Source: Paracoccaceae bacterium (lineage in GTDB: Bacteria; Pseudomonadota; Alphaproteobacteria; Rhodobacterales; Rhodobacteraceae). From it: DNA of 46,385 bases. The stretch covers positions 1 to 46,385 of the forward strand of contig SBGD01000095.1 of assembly GCA_006226775.1 (NCBI GenBank), read 5' to 3'. A program made the position numbers and the translations under genes. Positions 24,206-31,877 of this stretch are shown here, one piece after another. Within the stretch, counting starts at the first letter, position 1. Each line of letters begins with the position of its first letter. Below the pieces are notes generated by a model. The model ran no database searches. It saw only the letters and a list, made by a program, of their open reading frames with translations, and was not told the DNA's origin.

Positions 24206-25077
24206 TCGATATCGACAAGATCCGCGCCATCGACATCCACACCCATGCCGAGGAACCCTGCGGATGCCACCCCGACGACGGCTATGACGATCTGCAATCG
24301 ACCATGGCGAAATACTTCCGCGCGCCCTGGGAGCATCCGCCGACCATCCCCGAAACCGCCGCGCATTATCGCAAGCAGAACATCGCCGCGGTGATCTTTC
24401 CGGTCGATGCCGAGCGCGAGACCGGCTATCGGCGCTATTCCAACGACGAGGCGATCGAGCTGGTCCGCCAGAACGACGATGTGCTGATCCCCTTTGCCTC
24501 GATCGACCCCTGGAAGGGCAAGATGGGCGTGCGCGAGGCGAAACGCCTGATCGCGGACTACGGCATCAAGGGGTTCAAGTTCCATCCCACGATGCAGGGC
24601 TTCTTTGCCAACGACCGCATGGCCTATCCGCTCTATGAGGTGCTTGAGGAAAACGGCTGTATCGCGCTGTTTCATACCGGCCAGACCGGCGTCGGCTCGG
24701 GCATGCCGGGCGGCAACGGGATGCGGCTGAAATACTCCAACCCGATGTACATGGACGACGTGGCGGTGGATTTCCCCGACCTCAGGATCATCCTGGCGCA
24801 CCCTTCCTTCCCCTGGCAGGAGGAGTCGCTGGCCGTGGCGCAGCACAAGCCCAACGTCTATATCGACCTCTCCGGCTGGTCGCCCAAGTATTTCCCCGAC
24901 ATCCTCGTGCGCTATTGCAATACCATGCTGCGTAAGAAGATGCTGTTCGGTTCGGACTGGCCGATGATCACGCCCGAGGGCTGGCTGGACGCCTTCGACA
25001 AGATCGCGATCAAGGACGAGGTGCGCCCCGACATCATCAAGAACAACGCCGCCCGCCTGCTGGGCCTGATGGAGTAG
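24202..25077 (+). CDS. TIM-barrel amidohydrolase (PhdC-like), candidate 3-ketoacyl-CoA side-chain hydrolase
   Basis: A 291-residue amidohydrolase-2 family protein. Candidate metal ligands are His13 and His15 in DIHTHAEE, the His in KFHPTMQ near 126, LFHTGQ near 155, LAHPSFPW near 198 and the Asp in FGSDWP near 249. In the C. glutamicum phd operon a metal-dependent TIM-barrel hydrolase sits between the SDR and the acyl-CoA dehydrogenase. It is proposed to hydrolyse the aryl 3-ketopropionyl-CoA to an aromatic acid plus acetyl-CoA. The same gene neighbourhood here supports that role by analogy. Decarboxylase or hydratase activity, also found in this superfamily, cannot be excluded. It overlaps the ligase by four bases. 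Confidence 0.8.
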   Translation: MIDIDKIRAIDIHTHAEEPCGCHPDDGYDDLQSTMAKYFRAPWEHPPTIPETAAHYRKQNIAAVIFPVDAERETGYRRYSNDEAIELVRQNDDVLIPFASIDPWKGKMGVREAKRLIADYGIKGFKFHPTMQGFFANDRMAYPLYEVLEENGCIALFHTGQTGVGSGMPGGNGMRLKYSNPMYMDDVAVDFPDLRIILAHPSFPWQEESLAVAQHKPNVYIDLSGWSPKYFPDILVRYCNTMLRKKMLFGSDWPMITPEGWLDAFDKIAIKDEVRPDIIKNNAARLLGLME

Positions 25078-25082
25078 ATCGC

Positions 25083-26651
25083 ATGATCCCGTTCAAGGCA
25101 CCCGTCGAAGACATCCTCTTTTCGCTTACCCATGTGGCGGGCGCGGGCGACATCGACGGCTTCGATGCCGAGTTGCACCGCGAGATTGCCGCGCACTTTG
25201 CAGCCTTTGCCGAAGGCGAACTGGCGCCGCTCAACGCGGTCGGCGACCGGGTCGGCGCGCGGCTGGAAAACGGTCGGGTGCGCCTGCCCGAGGGGTTCAA
25301 GGCGGCCTTCGACAGCTATTGCGAACAGGGCTGGCCGGGGCTGAACGTGCCCGAGGAATTCGGCGGCCAGGGCATGGGCGCGGTGGCGCTTGGCATCACC
25401 TCCGAGATCTTTTCCGGCGCCAACCAGGCGTTCGAGATGACCACCGGGCTGGCCGCGGGGGCGGTACGCACGCTGCTGGCATTCGGCACCGACGCGCAGA
25501 AGGCCGCCAATATCCCGCCGCTGGCCTCGGGCGAATGGCTGTCGTCCATGGCGCTGACCGAGCCGGGGGCCGGATCGGACCTCGCGCGCATCAAGTGCCG
25601 TGCGGCGCAGACCGAGACCGGCTGGCGCATCGACGGCGAGAAGATCTTCATCTCCGGCGCCGATCACGATCTGACCGAGGAGGTCCTGCACCTTGTCCTG
25701 GCGCGCACCGGCGCTCATGGCCTGGGCGGTCTGTCGCTGTTTCTCTGCCGCTCCAGCCGCGGCGACGGCACGCGCAACGGCGTGACCGTCACCCGGATCG
25801 AGGAAAAGCTGGGCATCCACGCCTCGCCCACCTGCCAGCTTCGGTTCGACAATGCCGAGGCCGAATTGCTGGGCGCCGAGGGGCAGGGCCTGGCCGCAAT
25901 GTTCGTGATGATGAACCACGCGCGGCTGTCGGTGGCCTTGCAAGGGGCCGCGCATTGCGCCCACGCGACCGCGATTGCCCGCGCCTATGCCGAGGAACGC
26001 ATACAGGGCAAGGACACGCCCATCGCGCAGCACGCGGACGTGGCCCGGATGCTGGACGAGATGGACATTCTCGGCCTTGGCGCGCGGGGCATCGCGCATC
26101 TGGCGCTGGTCAAGCTGGAGATCGGCGACACCCCCGAACTGGTCGAGATCCTGACGCCGATTGCCAAGTATTTCTGCACCGAAGCCGGCTCGGAAGCCGC
26201 CGATATCGGCATCCAGGTGCTGGGCGGATACGGCTTCCTCGAGGAATACGGCATGGCCCAGATCCTGCGCGACGCCCGGATCACCCGGATCTACGAGGGC
26301 ACCAACGGCATTCACGCGCTGTCGCTGGCCACGCGGCTGGTGCGGATGGACAAACCCCTTGCCGCCTTCGATGCCCTTGCGGCAGACTGTGCCCAGGTGG
26401 CCGAGGCGCGCGCGATGTGGCAGGCGGCCTGGGCTGACATGCGCGAGATCGCGGATCCGCGCCCCCTGGCGGATGTCTTCATGCGGCTGACCGCGGAGCT
26501 TCTGCACCAGATCGTCTGGGTGAGGATCGCCGAGAACGCCGACCGGCACCCCGATCCGCAGCGGTTCGACGGGCTGGTGCGGCGCGCGCAGTCGCGGTTC
26601 GCGGTCGCGCATGCGCACTATAATGCCGAGAAGGGAATTCTTTCCGCCTGA
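25083..26651 (+). CDS. Acyl-CoA dehydrogenase (PhdD-like)
   Basis: A 522-residue FAD acyl-CoA dehydrogenase. MALTEPGAGSDL near 155-166 is the flavin-contact motif. GGYGFLEEYGMAQILRDARITRIYEGTNGIHA places the catalytic glutamate at about Glu405. It is longer than short-chain enzymes (about 380) but shorter than the roughly 590-residue aryl/long-chain branch it resembles. It would desaturate 3-arylpropionyl-CoA to cinnamoyl-CoA, letting the operon also use saturated phenylpropanoids. This matches phdD in the C. glutamicum operon. It is the last gene of the run; an intergenic region with a new operator follows. Confidence 0.87.
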   Translation: MIPFKAPVEDILFSLTHVAGAGDIDGFDAELHREIAAHFAAFAEGELAPLNAVGDRVGARLENGRVRLPEGFKAAFDSYCEQGWPGLNVPEEFGGQGMGAVALGITSEIFSGANQAFEMTTGLAAGAVRTLLAFGTDAQKAANIPPLASGEWLSSMALTEPGAGSDLARIKCRAAQTETGWRIDGEKIFISGADHDLTEEVLHLVLARTGAHGLGGLSLFLCRSSRGDGTRNGVTVTRIEEKLGIHASPTCQLRFDNAEAELLGAEGQGLAAMFVMMNHARLSVALQGAAHCAHATAIARAYAEERIQGKDTPIAQHADVARMLDEMDILGLGARGIAHLALVKLEIGDTPELVEILTPIAKYFCTEAGSEAADIGIQVLGGYGFLEEYGMAQILRDARITRIYEGTNGIHALSLATRLVRMDKPLAAFDALAADCAQVAEARAMWQAAWADMREIADPRPLADVFMRLTAELLHQIVWVRIAENADRHPDPQRFDGLVRRAQSRFAVAHAHYNAEKGILSA

Positions 26652-26684
26652 GAATGCACAAAATCGCCCCTCGGGCGTAGATGA

Positions 26685-26696
26685 TCTGTATACTTA
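26685..26696. promoter_or_regulatory. TAAG-N4-CTTA-type operator/promoter upstream of the benzoate-CoA ligase operon
   Basis: TCTG-TATA-CTTA has one well-kept half. The longer string GTATACTTACTAAAAT (26688-26703) is repeated with one change, in reverse orientation, upstream of the FAD monooxygenase (39595-39610). TATACT at 26689-26694 could be the -10 element, so a bound protein would block it. The -35 region is weak. Confidence 0.55.
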
Positions 26697-26732
26697 CTAA
26701 AATGAGTCGCGAGACAGCAAGGAGGACCGATC

Positions 26733-27200
26733 ATGTCGCTTCAGGAGTTCAACACCCTCGTGTCAGGCATCGCCAAAAGCCTGGAAGGGCGCAGCGTCGA
26801 TGCCCGGTTGGGCGGTTTTCTCAACGAGACCTATCCGAAGGACGGCGAGACGTTCCAGAGGCTCGCCGCGCTCTGCGCCGAGGGCGAGCGTGACGGCTGG
26901 CTGATGCAGCGCGAGGGCGGCGGCATCAAGTATGGCCGCGCGATCAAGCCCGGCGCCGAGGCCGGTGCCTTCAGCGTCGACGTCGTGCGCATGAAGGACG
27001 TCAAGGGCCCGCACCACATCCACACCACCGGGGAAATCGGGGCGATTATGCCGATCGACGGCACGCCGCAATTCGACGGGATCGACCCCGGCTGGTACGC
27101 CTATCCGCCCGGCTCGGACCATCATCCGACGGTCAGCGACGGCGATTCATATGTGCTCTATTTCCTGCCGGACGGCGCGATCGAGTTCACGGGCAAGTAA
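26733..27200 (+). CDS. DUF4863 (PnbB-like) small cupin-like protein
   Basis: A 155-residue protein resembling DUF4863, the family containing 4-hydroxylaminobenzoate lyase (PnbB). The histidine-rich segment KGPHHIHTTGEIGAIMP near 90-106 and YPPGSDHHPTVSDGDSYVLYFLPDG near 124-148 look like a cupin-type metal site. It is the first gene of the benzoate-CoA ligase operon, with GCAAGGAGGACC before the ATG. No nitroreductase is nearby, so nitrobenzoate catabolism is not supported. A supporting role in benzoate metabolism is inferred from its position only. The family call is from memory of motifs. Confidence 0.65.
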   Translation: MSLQEFNTLVSGIAKSLEGRSVDARLGGFLNETYPKDGETFQRLAALCAEGERDGWLMQREGGGIKYGRAIKPGAEAGAFSVDVVRMKDVKGPHHIHTTGEIGAIMPIDGTPQFDGIDPGWYAYPPGSDHHPTVSDGDSYVLYFLPDGAIEFTGK

Positions 27201-27226
27201 GCCACGATCTTTGGGAGGGATTGTAG

Positions 27227-28789
27227 ATGTCTGAGACGATGCAAGTCGAGGTCGCAAACGGAAATGCCGCGGACTGGTTCGTGGACCGCCACATTCGCGA
27301 AGGGCGCGCGGCCAAGCCCGCCTTCGTCGAGGCCTGGGAGGGCGGGCGCACGCTGACCTATGGCGGGTTGGCCGAAGGCACGGCCCGCTGTGCCGCGGCC
27401 CTGAAACGCGCAGGCATCCGGCGCGAGGAACGCGCCGCGATGTTCGTCCTCGACCAGATCGAATTCCCCGAGATCTTCTGGGGCGCCTTGAAGGCCTGCG
27501 TCCAGCCCGTCGCGCTGAACACGCTGCTGGCCTCGGATGTCTACCGCGTCATCCTCGAGGACAGCCGCGCCGCGATTGCCTTTGTCTCGCACGAGCTTCT
27601 GGACGTGGTGCTGCCCGCGGCACAAGCCTCGCCGCATCTGCGCCAGATCGTGGTGATCGGCGGCGAAGCGCCCGATGGCACGCTGTCCTACGACGCCTTC
27701 ATGGCCGGCACGGCGCCCGAGACGACCACGACCTGTTCCTGTGACGAGGTGGCGTTCTGGCTCTATTCCTCCGGCTCGACCGGCGCGCCCAAGGGCGTGC
27801 GCCATGTGCATGACGCGCTGAAAGTGACCTGCGATACCTATGGAAACCAGGTGCTTGGCATCCGGGAGGATGATCGGATCTTCTCGGTCGCAAAGCTGTT
27901 CTTTGCCTATGGCATGGGCAACGGCATGTCGTTTCCCTTGGCGGCGGGCGCCACGGCCTGTCTGTTCAACGGGCGGCCCACGCCGGATTCGATCTCGGCC
28001 CTTTTGGAGACCTACAAGCCGACGATCTTCTGCGGCGTGCCCACGCTCTACGCGGCGATGATCCACAAGTGGGAAGACGAAGGCGCCCATCCCGACGCGC
28101 CGCTGCGCACCTGCATTTCCGCCGGTGAGGCCTTGCCCGCCGAGATCGGTCGCAAGTGGAAGGGCATCTGGGGTGTCGACATCATGGACGGCGTCGGCTC
28201 GACCGAGATGCTGCATATCTTTCTGTCCAACAAGCCCGGCGATATCGAATACGGCACCTCCGGCACCGCGGTTCCGGGCTACGAGGTCCGGCTGGTCAAT
28301 GAGGACGGCGCCGATGTCGGGCCGGGCGGCATCGGAGAGTTGCTGGTGCGCGGCAAATCCTCGGCGATGGACTATTGGAACCAGCGCGACAAATCCCGCG
28401 CCACCTTCGAGGGGCAATGGACCCGCACCGGCGACAAGTACCAGCTGACCGAGTCAGGCCGGTTCGTCTATTGCGGGCGCACCGACGACATGTTCAAGGT
28501 CTCCGGCATCTGGGTCAGCCCGTTCGAGATCGAGCAGGCTTTGGTGGAATATCCGGCCATCCTCGAGGCGGCGGTGATTGCGCATCGCGACGAGGAAGGG
28601 CTGGAAAAACCCAAGGCCTTCATCGTGTTGAAGGACGGCAAGACGGAAAGCGACCTTGCCGGGCTCAAGGACTTCATCAAGGACAAGATCGGCAAATGGA
28701 AATACCCCCGCTGGGTGGAAATCCTTGACGATCTGCCCAAGACGGCGACCGGCAAGATCCAGCGCTTCAAGCTGAGAGAGCCGTCATGA
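27227..28789 (+). CDS. bclA: Benzoate-CoA ligase
   Basis: A 520-residue ANL ligase typical of the benzoate-CoA ligase branch. The phosphate loop LYSSGSTGAPKGV is at 179-191, KLFFAYGMGNGMSFPLAAGAT near 223-243, GVGSTEMLHIFLSN near 323-336, YWNQRDKSRATFEGQWTRTGD near 384-404, and the catalytic A10 lysine Lys510 in TGKIQRFK. It makes benzoyl-CoA from benzoate, ATP and CoA, the substrate of BoxAB encoded 3 kb downstream. GGGAGGG precedes the ATG. It overlaps the next gene in ATGA. Substrates other than benzoate, such as 4-hydroxybenzoate, are possible. Confidence 0.93.
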   Translation: MSETMQVEVANGNAADWFVDRHIREGRAAKPAFVEAWEGGRTLTYGGLAEGTARCAAALKRAGIRREERAAMFVLDQIEFPEIFWGALKACVQPVALNTLLASDVYRVILEDSRAAIAFVSHELLDVVLPAAQASPHLRQIVVIGGEAPDGTLSYDAFMAGTAPETTTTCSCDEVAFWLYSSGSTGAPKGVRHVHDALKVTCDTYGNQVLGIREDDRIFSVAKLFFAYGMGNGMSFPLAAGATACLFNGRPTPDSISALLETYKPTIFCGVPTLYAAMIHKWEDEGAHPDAPLRTCISAGEALPAEIGRKWKGIWGVDIMDGVGSTEMLHIFLSNKPGDIEYGTSGTAVPGYEVRLVNEDGADVGPGGIGELLVRGKSSAMDYWNQRDKSRATFEGQWTRTGDKYQLTESGRFVYCGRTDDMFKVSGIWVSPFEIEQALVEYPAILEAAVIAHRDEEGLEKPKAFIVLKDGKTESDLAGLKDFIKDKIGKWKYPRWVEILDDLPKTATGKIQRFKLREPS

Positions 28790-29604
28790 GCGCCCCATGG
28801 GTCGCGCAGGGCACGCTGGTCGCGGGCGGCAAGACGCTGGAATATGCCTGTTTCGGGCCTGCGCCGTCCGAGGCGCCGACGCTGGTGCTCTTGCACGAAG
28901 GGCTGGGCTGCATCGCGCTGTGGCGGGGGTTTCCGCAGGCGCTGGCCGAGGCGACGGGCATGGGTGTCTTCGTCTACTCCCGCGCCGGATATGGCCGGTC
29001 CGACCCCGCCGACCTGCCGCGCCGGCTGGATTACATGCCGATTGAGGCGACCGAAGTGTTGCCCGAGGTGCTGGACGCCGCGGGCATTCAACGCTGCGTG
29101 CTGGTCGGCCACAGCGACGGCGCGACGATTGCCGCGATCTATGCGGGCAGCGTGGCGGATTACCGGGTGCGGGCCATCGTGCTGATGGCGCCGCACTTCT
29201 TTACCGAAGAGATGGGGCTGGCCGAGATTGCCAACGCCAAGGTGGCTTTCGAGACAGGCGATCTGCGTGAGCGGCTCGGGAAATACCATGCCGATCCCGA
29301 CAATACCTTCCGCGGCTGGAATGACAGTTGGCTGCACCCCGGTTTCAAGGCCTGGAACGTGGCCGACGTGATCGACCACTGGCGCATCCCGGCGCTGGCG
29401 ATCCAGGGGCGGCAGGATCAATACGGCACGCTCGCCCAGATCGAAGAGATCGAGACGCGGGCCTATTCGCCGGTCGAGACGCTGGTCCTGGATGATTGCC
29501 GCCACGCGCCGTTTCTGGATCAACCCGAGGCGGTGACGAACGGGATCCGGGACTTCTGTGCCCGGTTGATGAAGATCGAGGCCGCCGGACCGGTCGGAGC
29601 CTGA
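28786..29604 (+). CDS. Alpha/beta-hydrolase in benzoate-CoA ligase operon
   Basis: A 272-residue alpha/beta-hydrolase. LLHEGLGCIALW near 35-46 forms the oxyanion region, YSRAGYGRS near 64-72 follows, the nucleophile is the Ser in VGHSDGA near 106, and the base is the His in DCRHAPFLD near 246. Hydrolases of this kind commonly accompany box clusters; the substrate is unknown. One possibility is hydrolysis of dead-end CoA thioesters or esters of benzoate, which would feed or protect the ligase. It overlaps the ligase by four bases and is followed two bases later by the DUF309 gene. Confidence 0.8.
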   Translation: MSAPWVAQGTLVAGGKTLEYACFGPAPSEAPTLVLLHEGLGCIALWRGFPQALAEATGMGVFVYSRAGYGRSDPADLPRRLDYMPIEATEVLPEVLDAAGIQRCVLVGHSDGATIAAIYAGSVADYRVRAIVLMAPHFFTEEMGLAEIANAKVAFETGDLRERLGKYHADPDNTFRGWNDSWLHPGFKAWNVADVIDHWRIPALAIQGRQDQYGTLAQIEEIETRAYSPVETLVLDDCRHAPFLDQPEAVTNGIRDFCARLMKIEAAGPVGA

Positions 29605-29606
29605 GG

Positions 29607-30080
29607 ATGGGCCAGGACATATGGCCCACCCGCCCTTATGTGCCCGGCAAGACGGCCCGCCACCCGGACGGCGCCTTTGACGCGGTGCGACAGACGGCCA
29701 AGGCCGGGCTGTCGCCCGCAGAACTGTCGACATGCCAGGCGTTCCGGCTGGGGCGGCGCTATATCGAGACGGGTTATTACTGGGAAGCGCATGAGCTGCT
29801 GGAGCCGGTCTGGATGGCCCTGCCGGACCCGAGCGCCGAGCGTCGCTTCGTGCAGGCGCTGATCCAGATCGCCAACGGGTTTCTGAAACTGAAGATGGAC
29901 CGGCCCCGCGCCGCGCGGCGGCTTGAGGCGATTTCGCGAAAGTTGCTTGCCGGAACCTGTGGGGCGTCCATCATGGGCGTGGACAGCGACGAGATTCGCG
30001 GGCTGCTGGCCCGTCTGGGGCACAAAATTGATATGCAGGATAATGCATCATTTGACACTATTTCTGAAGATGCACCGTAA
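29607..30080 (+). CDS. DUF309 domain protein
   Basis: A 157-residue protein with the DUF309 signature FRLGRRYIETGYYWEAHELLEPVWMAL near 46-72, including the YWEAHExLEPVW core. RRFVQALIQIANGFLKL near 80-96 follows. The structure of this family is an alpha-helical bundle and its function is not established. It starts two bases after the hydrolase stop and closes the benzoate-CoA ligase operon. The ATG at 29607 was selected because the upstream extension overlaps the hydrolase frame. Its link to benzoate metabolism is context only. Confidence 0.8.
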   Translation: MGQDIWPTRPYVPGKTARHPDGAFDAVRQTAKAGLSPAELSTCQAFRLGRRYIETGYYWEAHELLEPVWMALPDPSAERRFVQALIQIANGFLKLKMDRPRAARRLEAISRKLLAGTCGASIMGVDSDEIRGLLARLGHKIDMQDNASFDTISEDAP

Positions 30081-30125
30081 ATGACTGTTTTTATTGGCCT
30101 TGGTTTGTGCTCTATTATGCATTAA

Positions 30126-30137
30126 TAAGTTTACTTA
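30126..30137. promoter_or_regulatory. TAAG-N4-CTTA operator upstream of boxC
   Basis: TAAG-TTTA-CTTA is a perfect half-site palindrome 50 bases before boxC. A TATTAT (30113-30118) just upstream is a -10 candidate, so the site would overlap the transcription start. BoxR, encoded in the same operon, is a natural candidate to bind here. The other bases from 30081 to 30187 are AT-rich promoter sequence without a gene. Confidence 0.6.
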
Positions 30138-30187
30138 CTGGTTGACCGGCTCTAAACTCTGCCAAACACCACCTCCAGGAGGGCAAT

Positions 30188-31846
30188 ATGTCCAAGATGA
30201 TCGACTTTCAGACCAACCCGTCCAAGTACCGCCACTGGAAAGTGGAGTATGAGGGCCCGGTGGCGAACCTCATCATGGATGTGGATGAAAACGGCGGGTT
30301 GTTCGAGGGCTATGAGCTGAAGCTCAACTCGTATGACCTGGGCGTCGACATCGAACTGAGCGATATCGTGCAGCGCATGCGCTTCGAGCACCCGGAAGTG
30401 AAGGTCGTGGTGATGAAATCCGGCAAGGACAAGGTGTTCTGCGCCGGCGCCAATATCCGCATGCTGGGCGGTGCCGCGCATAGCCACAAGGTCAACTTCT
30501 GCAAGTTCACCAACGAGACGCGCAATGCCTTCGAGGCGGCGGCGGAAGACTCGGGCCAGAACTATATCGCCGCGGTGCGCGGTGCCTGTGCGGGGGGCGG
30601 ATACGAGCTGGCGCTGGCCTGCAACCACATCATGCTGACCGACGATTCCACCTCGGCCGTGGGCCTTCCCGAAGTGCCGCTTCTGGCGGTTCTGCCCGGC
30701 ACCGGCGGTCTGACCCGCGTGACCGACAAGCGCAAGGTGCGCCGCGACCGCGCCGATATCTTCTGCTCGATCGAAGAGGGCGTGAAGGGCAAGCGGGCGC
30801 AGGAATGGGGCCTCGTCGACGAGGTGATCCCGAATTCGAAGTTCGACGACACCGTGGTCGAACGCGCCAGGGAAATGGCCGCGAAATCGTCGAAGCCGGA
30901 TGTTGCCAAGGGCATTACCCTCGGCCCGCTCAACCGCGAGATTACCGACAACGCCGTCACCTATGACCTGATCGAGGTCGAGCTTGACCGCGAGGCGCGC
31001 ACCGCGACCATCACCATCAAGGGCCCCTCGGAAGAGGCCCCCGCCGATATGGCCGCCTTCGAGGCGCAGGGCGATCAGGCCTATATGCTGAAGCTGGTGC
31101 GCGAGCTGGAAGACACCATCCTGCACCTGCGCACCAACGAGAACGAGCTTGGCCTGTGGATTTTCAAGTCCCAGGGCGACCCCGAGACCCTGTTGACGCA
31201 TGAAAAGCTGCTGATGGACAACGCCGAGCATTGGCTGGCCAACGAGACGCTGCAATACTGGAAGCGGACGCTCAAGCGGATCGACGTCACCTCGCGCTCG
31301 CTGGCTGCCTTTGTCGAGCACGGGTCCTGCTTTGTCGGCATCCTCGCCGAGATCCTCTTTGCCGTGGATCGCAGCTACATGATGGAAGACGAGTTCGACG
31401 GCGACAATCGCCCGATGGCCGCGATCCGCCTGACCGATGCCAACTTCGGACGCTTCCCGATGGGCAACGACATCACCCGCCTGCAAACCCGCTTCCTGGC
31501 CGATCCCGAGCATGTGGAAAGCCTCAAGTCGCAGATCGGCAATGCGCTGGAGGCCGAAGAGGCCGACGCGCAGGGTCTTGTGACCGTGATCCTCGACGAC
31601 ATCGACTGGGAAGACGAGGTGCGTATCTTTGTCGAGGAACGTGTCGCCTTCTCGCCCGACGCTCTGACCGGCATGGAAGCCAACCTGCGCTTTGCCGGGC
31701 CGGAAACCATGGAGACCCGGATCTTCGGGCGTCTCACCGCGTGGCAGAACTGGATCTTCAACCGCCCCAACGCCGTCGGCAAGGACGGCGCGCTTCAGCG
31801 CTACGGCACCGGCGTGCGCGGCGACTACAACATGGAACGCGTCTGA
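30188..31846 (+). CDS. boxC: 2,3-epoxybenzoyl-CoA dihydrolase
   Basis: A 552-residue crotonase-superfamily protein, far longer than ordinary crotonases and typical of BoxC. The first half has FCAGANIRMLGG at 84-95 and GACAGGGYELALACNH near 132-147. The second half, with LHLRTNENELGLWIF and SCFVGILAEILFAVDRSYMM, matches BoxC. It opens the ring epoxide of benzoyl-CoA hydrolytically, giving 3,4-dehydroadipyl-CoA semialdehyde plus formate. GGAGGGCAAT precedes the ATG. It is the first gene of the second box operon, and boxB follows after 31 bases. Confidence 0.95.
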   Translation: MSKMIDFQTNPSKYRHWKVEYEGPVANLIMDVDENGGLFEGYELKLNSYDLGVDIELSDIVQRMRFEHPEVKVVVMKSGKDKVFCAGANIRMLGGAAHSHKVNFCKFTNETRNAFEAAAEDSGQNYIAAVRGACAGGGYELALACNHIMLTDDSTSAVGLPEVPLLAVLPGTGGLTRVTDKRKVRRDRADIFCSIEEGVKGKRAQEWGLVDEVIPNSKFDDTVVERAREMAAKSSKPDVAKGITLGPLNREITDNAVTYDLIEVELDREARTATITIKGPSEEAPADMAAFEAQGDQAYMLKLVRELEDTILHLRTNENELGLWIFKSQGDPETLLTHEKLLMDNAEHWLANETLQYWKRTLKRIDVTSRSLAAFVEHGSCFVGILAEILFAVDRSYMMEDEFDGDNRPMAAIRLTDANFGRFPMGNDITRLQTRFLADPEHVESLKSQIGNALEAEEADAQGLVTVILDDIDWEDEVRIFVEERVAFSPDALTGMEANLRFAGPETMETRIFGRLTAWQNWIFNRPNAVGKDGALQRYGTGVRGDYNMERV

Positions 31847-31877
31847 AACGCCCACCCTTTCTACTCAGGAGACCAAG

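Noticed and set aside
26733-27200. Nitrobenzoate degradation by PnbA/PnbB
   Set aside because: No nitroreductase gene lies nearby, and the operon is a benzoate-CoA ligase operon.
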